Source: Guyparkeria sp024636755
GTDB lineage: Bacteria; Pseudomonadota; Gammaproteobacteria; Halothiobacillales; Halothiobacillaceae
Direction of reading: 5' to 3'
Assembly: GCF_044582135.1 (NCBI RefSeq)
Contig: NZ_JBDODP010000013.1
Location: 19,315 to 83,314 of the forward strand
Length of the DNA stretch: 64,000 bases
Part shown: piece by piece, positions 34,597-43,174 of the stretch
Layout: every line of letters begins with the position of its first letter
Position numbering within the stretch: the first letter of the stretch is position 1
Notes under the pieces: generated by a model
Seen by the model: only the letters and a program-made list of their open reading frames with translations
Told to the model about the DNA's origin: nothing
Database searches by the model: none
Program-made: the position numbers and the translations under genes

Positions 34597-35637
34597 TCAG
34601 ACCGTGGGGTTCGGATAGCGAGCATCGATCACATCGATCGCGTCCAGCAATTCCGACGAGAGTGAAACATCGGTCGCACGGATGTTTTCCTCCAGCTGGC
34701 GCATCGTCGTAGCACCGATGATGGTCGCGGCGACCTCGGGACGACGCAGGGTGAAAGCGATTGCCATCTGGGCCGGTGACAGCCCGTGCTCGCGAGCTAA
34801 CTCCACATAGGCGCGTGTCGCCGCGGTGGCATTGGGCTTTTCGTAACGCTGACCGAAATCAGGGAAGCGCGTGATTCGTCCCGGAGTAGACGGATCGTTC
34901 AGGTATTTGCCGGTCAGATGACCGAATGCCAGCGGGCTGTAGGGCAACAACGCCACATCCAGCTGGTTGCAGACCTCGGCCAGGCCACCGGTCTCGAAGG
35001 TGCGGTTCATCAGGTGGTAGGCGTTCTGCACCGAGGTGACCACCGGCAGACCATGTCGACGCGCTGCCTCGACGAAGGCCATCACCCCAAAGGGCGTCTC
35101 GTTCGACAGCCCCACATACCGGATCTTGCCGGCCTCGACCTGTTCGCCCAGCGCCCGCAACTGGTCATCGATCGACTCGCTCTCCCACCGTTCATCGGGG
35201 TCGTAATAGACCTGGCCGAACTTGGGCACGTAACGATCCGGCCAGTGAATCTGGTAGAGATCGACGTAGTCCGTCTGCAGCCGCTGCAGGCTGTCATCGA
35301 TCGCCTGCCGGACCTGCTCGCGCGTCACGCGAGGACCGCCACGCACGTGGTTGAGACTGGAGCGCCCTGCCCCGGTAATCTTGGTGGCAATGGTCAGTTC
35401 GTCGCGCCGTTGCTTGCGCAGCCAGGAACCGACGTACTCCTCCGTCCGCCCCTGGGTCTCGGCGCGTGGGGGCACCGGATACATCTCGGCGGTGTCGATG
35501 AAGTTGATCCCGGACGCGACCGCATGGTCGAGTTGTTCGTGTGCCTCCGCCTGTGTGTTCTGCTCGCCAAAGGTCATGGTGCCGAGACAGATCTCGCTTA
35601 CCTTGAGGTCACTATTGCCCAGTCGTCGGTATTCCAT
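34597..35637 (-). CDS. tas: Aldo/keto reductase, Tas-like
   Basis: This 346-residue NADPH-dependent aldo/keto reductase closely follows E. coli Tas: MEYRRLGNSDLKVSEICLGT start, TMTFGEQN, DTAEMYPVPPRAETQG (with catalytic Asp and Tyr), the LQTDYVDLYQIHWP strand and TIIGATTMRQLEENI cofactor-binding end. The physiological substrate is unknown. Start ATG 35637 has GGAG 6 bases upstream; a longer frame to 35793 has no family similarity. Confidence 0.9.
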   Translation of the reverse strand: MEYRRLGNSDLKVSEICLGTMTFGEQNTQAEAHEQLDHAVASGINFIDTAEMYPVPPRAETQGRTEEYVGSWLRKQRRDELTIATKITGAGRSSLNHVRGGPRVTREQVRQAIDDSLQRLQTDYVDLYQIHWPDRYVPKFGQVYYDPDERWESESIDDQLRALGEQVEAGKIRYVGLSNETPFGVMAFVEAARRHGLPVVTSVQNAYHLMNRTFETGGLAEVCNQLDVALLPYSPLAFGHLTGKYLNDPSTPGRITRFPDFGQRYEKPNATAATRAYVELAREHGLSPAQMAIAFTLRRPEVAATIIGATTMRQLEENIRATDVSLSSELLDAIDVIDARYPNPTV

Positions 35638-35759
35638 CGTTACTCCACGCGTTTTACCCTGTGATGCCGCCCACGCGGAGCGGCCGCATACAATGTAAGA
35701 CATGTCGATCATGCCCGGCCAATCGGGCCCGGCCCATTTAGCCCAAAAGAGTAGCCGAG

Positions 35760-36308
35760 ATGACAGACGTTTCCAGTCAAGTCGCCGCCGCACACCTCGA
35801 GTTGATCGAGAGCGTGAGCGCCGCGCTAGCCTCGCCCGACTCCACCACGGCTCGCACTGCCGCGATGCTGGTCATCGACAGTTACCGGGAAGATGGCTGG
35901 AACGATTTGGCCGCGGCCATCAAGGCGCGTCTGTCGGATTCCAAGGTCGACGAATCGCAACTCGATGACGAAGACCGCATGATCCTCGCGGCAATCGAAC
36001 GGGCCGCGCATGACCCGACGTGGCTGGACAGCGTCGCCGAACAGGCAGAAGTCGAGGCCGCCGAGCAGATTGCCGCCTTGATCCTCGCCGCCACCTGGGG
36101 GGAGCGCGAGGCCCTGGCGGCCTTGAACGAGATGCGCGAGGCGGCCCGGGCAGCCGGCATCGAGGGCTCGACGGCTCACGCGTTCGTCGCCCTCGTGGAA
36201 GGCGAACGGCAGCTTGAGGCACTCCTGGAGGCTCATCCAAACGCGCAGGTCGGGTTAATCGAACGCACCCTCGCTGCGCTCACTCAACGTGAGCAGGAGC
36301 AGGGCTGA
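35760..36308 (+). CDS. Acidic helical protein of unknown function
   Basis: The 182-residue soluble protein is rich in Ala, Glu and Asp, and predicted mostly helical. It has no signal peptide, membrane segment or recognised motif. It contains Trp-anchored helices (DGWNDLAAAIKARL and DPTWLDSVAEQAEVEAAEQ). It is divergent from the tas-like gene, with about 120 bases between, and convergent with alr. Codon use looks native, so it is probably a real gene of narrow distribution. Confidence 0.6.
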   Translation: MTDVSSQVAAAHLELIESVSAALASPDSTTARTAAMLVIDSYREDGWNDLAAAIKARLSDSKVDESQLDDEDRMILAAIERAAHDPTWLDSVAEQAEVEAAEQIAALILAATWGEREALAALNEMREAARAAGIEGSTAHAFVALVEGERQLEALLEAHPNAQVGLIERTLAALTQREQEQG

Positions 36309-36391
36309 GGCCACACACGGCAATTGCCTGCCCGGCTCCACCTCCCTCAGAGGGACGCGTCGCCTGCCGCAGGTCCCGCTGCTGTCCTTTC

Positions 36392-37486
36392 CTAGCTAAG
36401 AATCGTTGCCTCGGCTCGCAACTGCCCGCTGACCTGGCACATCAACTCATAGCTGATGGTGCCGGCGGCCTGGGCGACCTGGTCGATCGGCAATCCATTG
36501 CCCCAGCACTCCACCTCGTCGCCCACCTGTGCCTTGATGCCACGCAAATCCACCGTGACCAGGTCCATCGACACCCGTCCGATCACCTGGCTGCGCTGAC
36601 CGTTGACCAGGATCGGCGTGCCATCAGGCGCGTGACGCGGATAACCATCCCCATAGCCGACCGATGCCAGCCCCACCGGCATGGTCTCCGGGGCCACGAA
36701 ACGCCCGCCATAACCGACGGACGCGCCGCTCGTCACCGTGCGCACGGCCACCAGGACGGTCTTGAGGGTCATGGCGGCCTGCAGACGATGCTGGGCCGCC
36801 TCGCCGAAAATGAACGGGTTGCCGCCATAAAGCATGATGCCCGGACGCACCCAGTCGCCACCGGCCGCACTCGCACCCAGCAAGGCCGCGGAATTGCACA
36901 GGCTTGTTTCGCCCGTCCAATCCGATGCGATCGAGCGGAACGTCTCGATCTGTTGCTCGGTGGGCGCGCTATCCGGCTCATCGGCGCGGGCGAAATGGGT
37001 CATCAGTCCGACCGTCCCGCCAACCGCCGGGCAATGCGTCAGTCGTTCACGGGCCGATTGCACGTCCTCGGGCATCAATCCCGCGCGATGCATGCCCGTA
37101 TCCACCTTGATCCAGGCGCGGATGCATCCGGCCGGCAAAGACGCGGCCTGCCGCTCGAGCATGTCCAGCTGTGCCGGGTCGTGAAAGATCAGCTCAAGCG
37201 ATCGATGGGCGGCAAGGTCAAGTTCTTCGGCTGTCAGCGCCCCCTGCAGGACCAGAACGCGCTCGGCAAGCCCCGCCTCACGCAGCGCGACGCCCTCGCC
37301 CGGTGTGGCCACGGCAAGCCCGTCGGTTTGCGCCTTCGAGAACGCTCGCGCGGCCGTCAGCAGGCCGTGACCATAACCGTCCGCCTTGACCGCGGCAAAG
37401 ATCGAGCGCGTACCCGACGCCTGGCGGGCGACGCCCAGGTTATGGCGCATCGCCCGGGTATCGATGAGCAGTCGCGCACGCCGCAT
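36392..37486 (-). CDS. alr: Alanine racemase
   Basis: The 364-residue fold-type III PLP enzyme makes D-alanine for peptidoglycan. The PLP lysine is Lys34 in AAVKADGYGHG. The catalytic tyrosine lies in GLASVGYGDGYPR. RVSMDLVTVDL and GNGLPIDQVAQAAGTISYELMCQ complete the C-terminal domain. ATG 37486 overlaps the dnaB stop by one base (TGATG); a GTG at 37489 is possible. dnaB-alr is a common pair. Confidence 0.96.
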   Translation of the reverse strand: MRRARLLIDTRAMRHNLGVARQASGTRSIFAAVKADGYGHGLLTAARAFSKAQTDGLAVATPGEGVALREAGLAERVLVLQGALTAEELDLAAHRSLELIFHDPAQLDMLERQAASLPAGCIRAWIKVDTGMHRAGLMPEDVQSARERLTHCPAVGGTVGLMTHFARADEPDSAPTEQQIETFRSIASDWTGETSLCNSAALLGASAAGGDWVRPGIMLYGGNPFIFGEAAQHRLQAAMTLKTVLVAVRTVTSGASVGYGGRFVAPETMPVGLASVGYGDGYPRHAPDGTPILVNGQRSQVIGRVSMDLVTVDLRGIKAQVGDEVECWGNGLPIDQVAQAAGTISYELMCQVSGQLRAEATILS

Positions 37487-38910
37487 CACCGATAGGCTTC
37501 CGGAACGCTCTCGGGGCTGATGAAATCCTCAAACCGGGTGTTCTGGCCGCGGAAGGTCATCGGAACCGTGCCCACCGGGCCGTTTCGCTGCTTGCCGATG
37601 ATGATCTCCGCCATGCCCTTTTTCTCGGTATCCGGCTCGTAGACCTCTTCCCGGTAGATGAACATGATGATGTCGGCGTCCTGCTCGATGGCGCCCGATT
37701 CGCGCAGATCGGACATCACCGGTCGCTTGTTGGGTCGTTGTTCGAGCGAGCGGTTGAGCTGGGAGAGCGCGATCACCGGCACGTTCAGTTCCTTGGCCAC
37801 CGCCTTGAGCGAGCGCGAGATCTCGGAAATCTCGTTGGTCCGGTTCTCCTTGGAGCCCGGCACCTGCATCAGCTGGAGATAGTCGACCACGATCATGCCG
37901 AGATCCTCTTCCCGCGCGAGGCGTCGAGCGCGGGAACGTAGATCGGAGGGCGAAAGTGCCGGGGTATCGTCGATAAAAATCTTGGTCTGGCTCAGCTGGC
38001 CCACTGCCCCCGAGATGCGATGCCAATCGCTGTCTTCCAGACGACCGGTACGCACCTTGGTCTGATCGATCCGCCCCAGTGACGAGAGCATCCGCACGGC
38101 AAGCTGGTCACCCGGCATTTCCATGGAAAAGACCGCCACGGCCTTCTTGCTGTACAAGGCGACATTCTCGGCGATGTTCATCGCGAAGGTGGTCTTGCCC
38201 ATCGAGGGGCGCCCGGCGACGATTACCAAATCACCCTTGCCCAACCCGGTGGTCATGTCGTCGAGGTCGCTGAAACCGGTGGCCAGCCCGGTCACCTCAC
38301 CCTTGTTCTCATAGAGTTCGGCGATGCGGTCCATGGCCACGGTCAACAGATCGGTGATGCTCTGGAAGCCGCGCCGGGTACGAGACCCTTCGTCGGCAAT
38401 GGCGAAGATCTGCTTTTCGGCCAACTCCAGCACGTCGTAGGCCGTCTGGCCCTCGGTCTGGTAGCTCTTGCGGGAGATCTCGGTGCCCACCTCGATCAGC
38501 TGGCGCAGCAGCGAGTGCTCACGGATGATCTCGGCATACGCGGCAATATTGGCTGCACTGGGCACGGAATCGACCAAGGCCCCCAGGTAATCGTTGCCGC
38601 CAATATCCTCGAGTTTCTCCAGCGTCTTGAGACGCTCGGAGACCACCATGGCGTCGAAAGGCTGGCTACGCTCGGCCAGCTCAGCGATGACCTGGAAGAC
38701 CAGCCGATGGTCGTGGAAGTAGAAATCCGGGGCGGTGAGCTTGTCCCCCACCTGCTCGAAGGCGAGTGGATCGAGCATCAGACCGCCGAGCACCGCCTGC
38801 TCTGCCTCCTGGGAATGCGGCGGCACCCGCAGTGCCAGCGGAGAGCCGACCGTGGCATTCGAGCTGCGACGGGGTTTGGGCTTGTCGGAATCGTAGTCCG
38901 GGAGTGACAT
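37486..38910 (-). CDS. dnaB: Replicative DNA helicase DnaB
   Basis: The 474-residue protein has the N-terminal primase-interaction domain (PPHSQEAEQAVLGGLMLDP) and a RecA-like motor with GRPSMGKTTFAMN (Walker A), DYLQLM (Walker B) and LSQLNRSLEQRPNKRPVMSDLRESGAIEQDAD. It unwinds DNA at the replication fork. No intein is present. Start ATG 38910 gives a normal N-terminus; 65 more in-frame codons upstream are not conserved-looking. It is co-transcribed with alr. Confidence 0.97.
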   Translation of the reverse strand: MSLPDYDSDKPKPRRSSNATVGSPLALRVPPHSQEAEQAVLGGLMLDPLAFEQVGDKLTAPDFYFHDHRLVFQVIAELAERSQPFDAMVVSERLKTLEKLEDIGGNDYLGALVDSVPSAANIAAYAEIIREHSLLRQLIEVGTEISRKSYQTEGQTAYDVLELAEKQIFAIADEGSRTRRGFQSITDLLTVAMDRIAELYENKGEVTGLATGFSDLDDMTTGLGKGDLVIVAGRPSMGKTTFAMNIAENVALYSKKAVAVFSMEMPGDQLAVRMLSSLGRIDQTKVRTGRLEDSDWHRISGAVGQLSQTKIFIDDTPALSPSDLRSRARRLAREEDLGMIVVDYLQLMQVPGSKENRTNEISEISRSLKAVAKELNVPVIALSQLNRSLEQRPNKRPVMSDLRESGAIEQDADIIMFIYREEVYEPDTEKKGMAEIIIGKQRNGPVGTVPMTFRGQNTRFEDFISPESVPEAYR

Positions 38911-39084
38911 GAATCTCGGGTACCAGAAGGTGTGACGGCGCAAGGGGCGTCCGACTACGGCACGTCTGTGCGGCCGGTTTGGACTCCCCGAAGGAAGTGT
39001 CGATGATACGCCCTGCACCTGGCATTGACCACGCGGATCGAGGCGGTTCCTCAATTTCAAATCGGCGTATTTGCCTACCCGATG

Positions 39085-39124
39085 GCGCAAAAGAAAGGCC
39101 CGCACCTCGACGAGGGCGGGCCTT
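39085..39124 (-). terminator. Terminator of the rpsF-rpsR-rplI operon
   Basis: On the minus strand AAGGCCCGC pairs with GCGGGCCTT (plus-strand 39095-39103 with 39116-39124), and the tail reads TTTCTTTTG. It lies 60 bases after the rplI stop and ahead of dnaB, separating the ribosomal operon from dnaB-alr. Confidence 0.85.
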
Positions 39125-39183
39125 GCTATACATCGGCGATCGTCACGCGGCAGCAGGCGCCGCGAGAAGACCGCTCGACAAGA

Positions 39184-39639
39184 TTACTGCTCCGGGACGA
39201 CCACGACGTTGATCTCGACGTTGACTTCCGAGTGCAGGTGCAGCTGGATCGGGAACTCGCCCAGCGCGCGCAAGGCACCTTCCGGCATCCGCACTTCACG
39301 CTTTTCCATCTCGATACCGTAGGCTTCGTTGACCGCTGCGGCAACCTCGTCGGTACCGACCGAACCGAACAGCTTGCCTTCGGCACCGGCCTTGACCGGA
39401 ATGGTAACGCTGGCTTCTTCACCGATCTTGTCGGCACGAGCCTGGGCGGCAGCCAGTTCTTCGGCGGCCTTCTTCTCGAGATCGGCGCGACGCGCTTCGA
39501 ACTCTTCCATGTTGGCCTTGGTGGCCGGCTTGGCCTTGCCGTACGGGATCAGGAAATTGCGGGCATAACCCGGGCGGACGCGGACCACGTCGCCCAGCGA
39601 GCCGAGGTTCTCGACCTTACTCAACAGAATTACTTGCAT
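39184..39639 (-). CDS. rplI: 50S ribosomal protein L9
   Basis: The 151-residue protein starts MQVILLSKVENLGSLGDVVRVRPGYARNFLIP-type (N domain), followed by a long connecting helix rich in Ala, Glu and Lys and a C domain ending in VVVPEQ. It binds 23S rRNA near the L1 stalk. It is last gene of rpsF-rpsR-rplI, followed by a strong terminator. Confidence 0.98.
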   Translation of the reverse strand: MQVILLSKVENLGSLGDVVRVRPGYARNFLIPYGKAKPATKANMEEFEARRADLEKKAAEELAAAQARADKIGEEASVTIPVKAGAEGKLFGSVGTDEVAAAVNEAYGIEMEKREVRMPEGALRALGEFPIQLHLHSEVNVEINVVVVPEQ

Positions 39640-39674
39640 GGATATTGACTCCTAGACGCTCGGGACGGACGCGA

Positions 39675-39899
39675 TCAGTGACGGTCGGTGTACGACAGCA
39701 GGGCCAGAAAGCGCGCACGCTTGATGGCGGTCTGCAGCTGACGCTGATAACGGGCGTTGGTACCAGTCACACGACTCGGCACGATCTTGCCGGTTTCGGT
39801 GACGTACTGACGCAGGGTGTCAATGTCCTTGTAGTCGATGTGCTTCACGCCCTCGGCGGTGAAACGGCAAAAACGCTTGCGACGGAAAAAACGGGCCAT
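39675..39899 (-). CDS. rpsR: 30S ribosomal protein S18
   Basis: The 74-residue protein has RRKRFCRFTAEGVKHIDYKD and the conserved ITGKIVPSRVTG-like segment (ETGKIVPSRVTGTNARYQRQL). Length and sequence are typical. It binds S6 on the 30S platform, and its gene follows rpsF after 19 bases. Confidence 0.98.
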   Translation of the reverse strand: MARFFRRKRFCRFTAEGVKHIDYKDIDTLRQYVTETGKIVPSRVTGTNARYQRQLQTAIKRARFLALLSYTDRH

Positions 39900-39918
39900 G
39901 GATCAAACCTCTTGAAAC

Positions 39919-40347
39919 TTATTCGCTGGAGTCGTCGGACTTCTTGTCGTCGTCACGAGGCTCTTCGCGCTTGTTGTCATCGTCACGCTTGTTGTCATCG
40001 TCACGATTGCGCGGACGGCGCTCGGCTTCGCGCTCCTGCATCATCGGAGAGGCTTCGGTGTAGGCCTCGTCGCAACGGATGGTCATGTGGCGCAGCACGG
40101 CGTCGTTGAACTTGAACGCTTCCTCAAGCTCGGCCAGGGAAGCCTGGTCGGTCTCGACGTTCAGCATGACGTAGTGCGCCTTGACCAGTTTCTTGATCGG
40201 GTAGGCCAGTTGACGGCGACCCCAGTCCTCGAGGCGATGGACCGTGCCCTGCGCAGCTTCGATGATGCCGCGGTAGCGCTCGATCATGGCCGGGACCTGG
40301 TCGCTCTGGTCCGGATGGACCATGAAGACGATTTCGTAATGACGCAT
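39919..40347 (-). CDS. rpsF: 30S ribosomal protein S6 with extended charged tail
   Basis: The 142-residue protein starts MRHYEIVFMVHPDQSDQV and includes DWGRRQLAYPIKK and HYVMLNVE, the S6 core. The last 35-40 residues form an Arg/Asp/Glu/Lys-rich tail with repeated DDDNKR units. S6 tails are variable, and E. coli RimK adds glutamates to its S6. AGGAG lies 9 bases before the ATG. A good promoter lies about 70-100 bases upstream. Confidence 0.97.
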   Translation of the reverse strand: MRHYEIVFMVHPDQSDQVPAMIERYRGIIEAAQGTVHRLEDWGRRQLAYPIKKLVKAHYVMLNVETDQASLAELEEAFKFNDAVLRHMTIRCDEAYTEASPMMQEREAERRPRNRDDDNKRDDDNKREEPRDDDKKSDDSSE

Positions 40348-40419
40348 GGATCAAAACTCCTGTGGATGGAAGGCAGCCTACCGCATGCGGAACGGTCAGG
40401 CAGGAGAAACAAGCGGCGT

Positions 40420-40448
40420 ATACTACGGCCATTCCACGGCCACATCAA
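40420..40448 (-). promoter_or_regulatory. Promoter of the rpsF operon
   Basis: On the minus strand the -35 TTGATG (plus-strand 40443-40448) and -10 TAGTAT (40420-40425) are separated by 17 bases, about 73 bases before the rpsF ATG. Each hexamer matches the sigma-70 consensus at 4 of 6 positions. Confidence 0.6.
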
Positions 40449-40504
40449 GGGATGTCATCGGATTACCCTCTACGTCTCTTCACCCACACGAGACGGCAAC
40501 CGAG

Positions 40505-41200
40505 ATGCCCTACCCGCCACGCTCGACTGACGATTCCGCCTCCGCGAAGGCTTTCCTGATCGCCTTCGTCATGGCCGGGCTTGCCGGTCACATAAACAGC
40601 GTCATGCTGATGGCCTTCGGCCTGCCGGTCAGCCAGATGACCGGCACGGCATCCCACCTGAGTGAAGGGATGGCGCTGGCCGACCCGATGGTGGTCATTA
40701 CCGCCGTGGTCATCCTGACCGGATTCATCGGCGGCGCCACCCTGTCGGGCTTATTGATCGGACGACGGCCATTCCCGGAAAGCTCACGCTATGCCTGGGC
40801 CCTCGGACTCGAATCGTTGCTTCTGGCGACCGCCGTGATCTGCGTCGTTCTCGGCCAAGCCACCGGTGCCCTGGCAGCCGCCGCGATCGCCTGTGGCCTG
40901 CAGAACGCATTGGTCGCCAGCTACCGAGGCCTGCTGATACGCACCACTCACGTCACCGGCATCGCCACCGATCTCGGGGTGTATCTGGCACGTCTGATTC
41001 GTCGACGGGCGTGGTCATGGCAGGGATGGCTGTTGCTCACCTTGCTCGGCGGTTATGTCCTCGGTGGAAGCATGGCCGTCTTTGCCCAGGGGCTGGTGGG
41101 CACGACCAACAACCTGCTCATTCCCACTGTTGCTACCGCCGCCATCGCCGTTCTTGACGCTGTGTATCAACGCCAGCGACGGAACACGATCAACGGCTGA
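40505..41200 (+). CDS. DUF1275 (YoaK family) membrane protein
   Basis: The 231-residue protein has about six membrane helices. It opens with FLIAFVMAGLAGHINSVMLMAFGLPVSQMTGTASHLSEG, the GF-D-family pattern of YoaK proteins, and contains ACGLQNALVASYRGLLIRTTHVTGIATDLG, its most conserved motif. Function is unknown; transport is often suggested. ATG 40505 is used; an earlier frame start overlaps the rpsF 5' end. Confidence 0.88.
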   Translation: MPYPPRSTDDSASAKAFLIAFVMAGLAGHINSVMLMAFGLPVSQMTGTASHLSEGMALADPMVVITAVVILTGFIGGATLSGLLIGRRPFPESSRYAWALGLESLLLATAVICVVLGQATGALAAAAIACGLQNALVASYRGLLIRTTHVTGIATDLGVYLARLIRRRAWSWQGWLLLTLLGGYVLGGSMAVFAQGLVGTTNNLLIPTVATAAIAVLDAVYQRQRRNTING

Positions 41201-41564
41201 TCACGACAAAGGCAAGGGCGTAGGCGCGCTCGTCGCTGACCGACAGCTCGATCGACACCCCACCGAGCCGTTCGAAACGTTCGCGGGCCTTGCCATCAAG
41301 CAAGACATTCGGGCGACCGTAGTCATCATGCCCCGTCTGGATGTCGACCAACCGCAACCCCTCCCGAAACCCGGTGCCCAGGGCCTTGGCCACGGCCTCC
41401 TTGGTCGCAAAGCGCTTGGCGATCCAGGGGGCCGGGTTGCGTTCCGGCAATCGCTCACGCTCCACCGGACCAAGGACACGCTCGACCAGACGGGTCCCGT
41501 GGCGATCGAGTGCCGCCTTGATGCGTGCAATCTCGACCAGGTCGGTGCCGATACCCAGAATCAT
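41190..41564 (-). CDS. acpS: Holo-[acyl-carrier-protein] synthase
   Basis: This 124-residue phosphopantetheinyl transferase starts MILGIGTDLVEIARI and has AKRFATKEAVAKALGTGF. It transfers 4'-phosphopantetheine from CoA to ACP serine. It may also activate the two ACPs of the polyene-type cluster at 54747-63538, since no dedicated transferase is seen there. It is last of the rnc-era-recO-pdxJ-acpS run, 26 bases after pdxJ. Its 3' end overlaps the convergent YoaK-like gene by 11 bases. Confidence 0.96.
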   Translation of the reverse strand: MILGIGTDLVEIARIKAALDRHGTRLVERVLGPVERERLPERNPAPWIAKRFATKEAVAKALGTGFREGLRLVDIQTGHDDYGRPNVLLDGKARERFERLGGVSIELSVSDERAYALAFVVISR

Positions 41565-41590
41565 GCAGGCAGTGTCCGACCGAAACCGGG

Positions 41591-42355
41591 TCAGTCTGCC
41601 GAACGACCGAAGCGGGCCGCGTGCATCAGCGTCTTCATTTCGCGCACGGCGGCCGGCAGACCGGAGAAGACCGACTGGGCAATGATCGCGTGCCCGATAT
41701 TGAGTTCCTCGATCTGCTCGATCGCGGCAATGGCCGCGACGTTGTGGTAATGCAGTCCATGACCGGCATTGACCGACAGGCCCACGTCGGCGGCGTCCCG
41801 GGCACACGTTCGAATCAGGTCAAGTTGCTCCTGGGCCGCATGATCGTCGGCGGCATTGGCATAGTGGCCGGTATGGATTTCGATTACCGGCGCGTCGCAG
41901 GCGACGGCCGCATCGATCTGCCGCGGGTCGGCATCGACGAACAGCGACACGCGAATGCCGGCCTCGCCCATGCGATCACAGGCCGCGTGGATGCGATCGA
42001 TCTGCCCGGCCACGTCCAGGCCGCCCTCGGTGGTCAATTCATCGCGGCGCTCCGGGACCAGACAGACGTCGTGCGGGCGGAGCACGCACGCCAGCTCGAT
42101 CATCTCGTCGGTCGCGGCCATTTCGAGGTTCATGCGGGTCTGCAACAGATCGCGCAAGATCGCCACGTCGCGATCCTGGATATGCCGACGGTCCTCGCGC
42201 AGATGCAAGGTGATGCTGTCGGCCCCGGACTGTTCGGCGAGCAAAGCGGCGTGCACCGGATCCGGGTAGCGCGTCCCGCGCGCCTGACGCAGGGTCGCGA
42301 CGTGATCGATATTCAGACCGAGCAAGGGATATTGGGCGGTGACGCGATTGGTCAT
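41591..42355 (-). CDS. pdxJ: Pyridoxine 5'-phosphate synthase PdxJ
   Basis: The 254-residue TIM barrel starts with LLGLNIDHVATLRQARGTRYPDP. It has ITLHLREDRRHIQD, VCLVPERRDELTTEGGLDV and LSVNAGHGLHYHNV. It condenses 1-deoxyxylulose 5-phosphate with 3-amino-2-oxopropyl phosphate to give pyridoxine 5'-phosphate. The recO-pdxJ-acpS order is conserved in gammaproteobacteria. Confidence 0.97.
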   Translation of the reverse strand: MTNRVTAQYPLLGLNIDHVATLRQARGTRYPDPVHAALLAEQSGADSITLHLREDRRHIQDRDVAILRDLLQTRMNLEMAATDEMIELACVLRPHDVCLVPERRDELTTEGGLDVAGQIDRIHAACDRMGEAGIRVSLFVDADPRQIDAAVACDAPVIEIHTGHYANAADDHAAQEQLDLIRTCARDAADVGLSVNAGHGLHYHNVAAIAAIEQIEELNIGHAIIAQSVFSGLPAAVREMKTLMHAARFGRSAD

Positions 42356-42415
42356 GGTTTTCAGCTTCCGGAGTCAGTGTGGGCGTTGTTCGAGTCGATA
42401 TAGGCGGGGATTAGT

Positions 42416-43138
42416 CTAAGGCCTGAGGGGATCGCCTGCATCGTGTCCCCGAGTCGAGTCCTTGGCGCTGGGCCACAGCCTTCGCGACAGAAAGGGTGCG
42501 GAGCCGACGTGTGGGGCCAACAATCCCTGCATCAGGTCCCGTGCCCGGCGTCGATCAGCGGCCTCATCCAACATCTCGTCACGAGCGATCGCAAGCAGCA
42601 GGCGGCCCGGGACGGTGTTTGCCCCGTTGCCGGGCACGATACCGCCCTGGAGGCCGACGCGATATTGCCGCTCAGGTTCGATCGGCAAGCCATCGGCCGC
42701 CCGGGCCCAGTCCAGACCGGCACCGAGGTGTTCCAGCATGCGACGCTCGAACCGGCGCACGACCACCGACACCGGCATCTCCGGTGAATCGAGCATGGCC
42801 AGGCTTTTCCAGTAGTCGAGAAACAGGCCCGGCACCGCCTCTTCGGGGCGCAGGGCCCGGAGGATAAGCTCATGCAAGTAGAAGGCCGCGGCCAGCGATT
42901 GACCGCGCAGAAAACGCAGTCCCTCGACCGGCTCGGCCCCGGTCAGTATCGGCCACCCCCCTCGCCCGGCCGTCTCCACCTCGAGACAGACGAAATTGGG
43001 CGGTCGCTGGCTGCCGCGTTTTTTGACTCGGCGCGCCCCATTCTGCCGCATGCGCACCCAGCCGCGGGTGTCGGTCAGCCAGTCGAGCAGCAGGCCGTGT
43101 TCCTTGAACGGTCGGGCGTGGAGCAAAAAACCGCGCAC
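42416..43138 (-). CDS. recO: DNA repair protein RecO
   Basis: The 240-residue protein has an N-terminal OB-fold (HARPFKEHGLLLDWLTDTRGWVRM) and helical C-terminal part with AAFYLHELILRALRPEEAVPGLF. RecO helps load RecA on SSB-coated DNA with RecR. The start is GTG 43138, directly after an in-frame stop region, with AAGGG about 10 bases upstream. It lies 36 bases after era. Confidence 0.92.
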   Translation of the reverse strand: MRGFLLHARPFKEHGLLLDWLTDTRGWVRMRQNGARRVKKRGSQRPPNFVCLEVETAGRGGWPILTGAEPVEGLRFLRGQSLAAAFYLHELILRALRPEEAVPGLFLDYWKSLAMLDSPEMPVSVVVRRFERRMLEHLGAGLDWARAADGLPIEPERQYRVGLQGGIVPGNGANTVPGRLLLAIARDEMLDEAADRRRARDLMQGLLAPHVGSAPFLSRRLWPSAKDSTRGHDAGDPLRP

Positions 43139-43174
43139 TACGTCACCGGCCCTTGCCGACCGACCCGATCGGCG

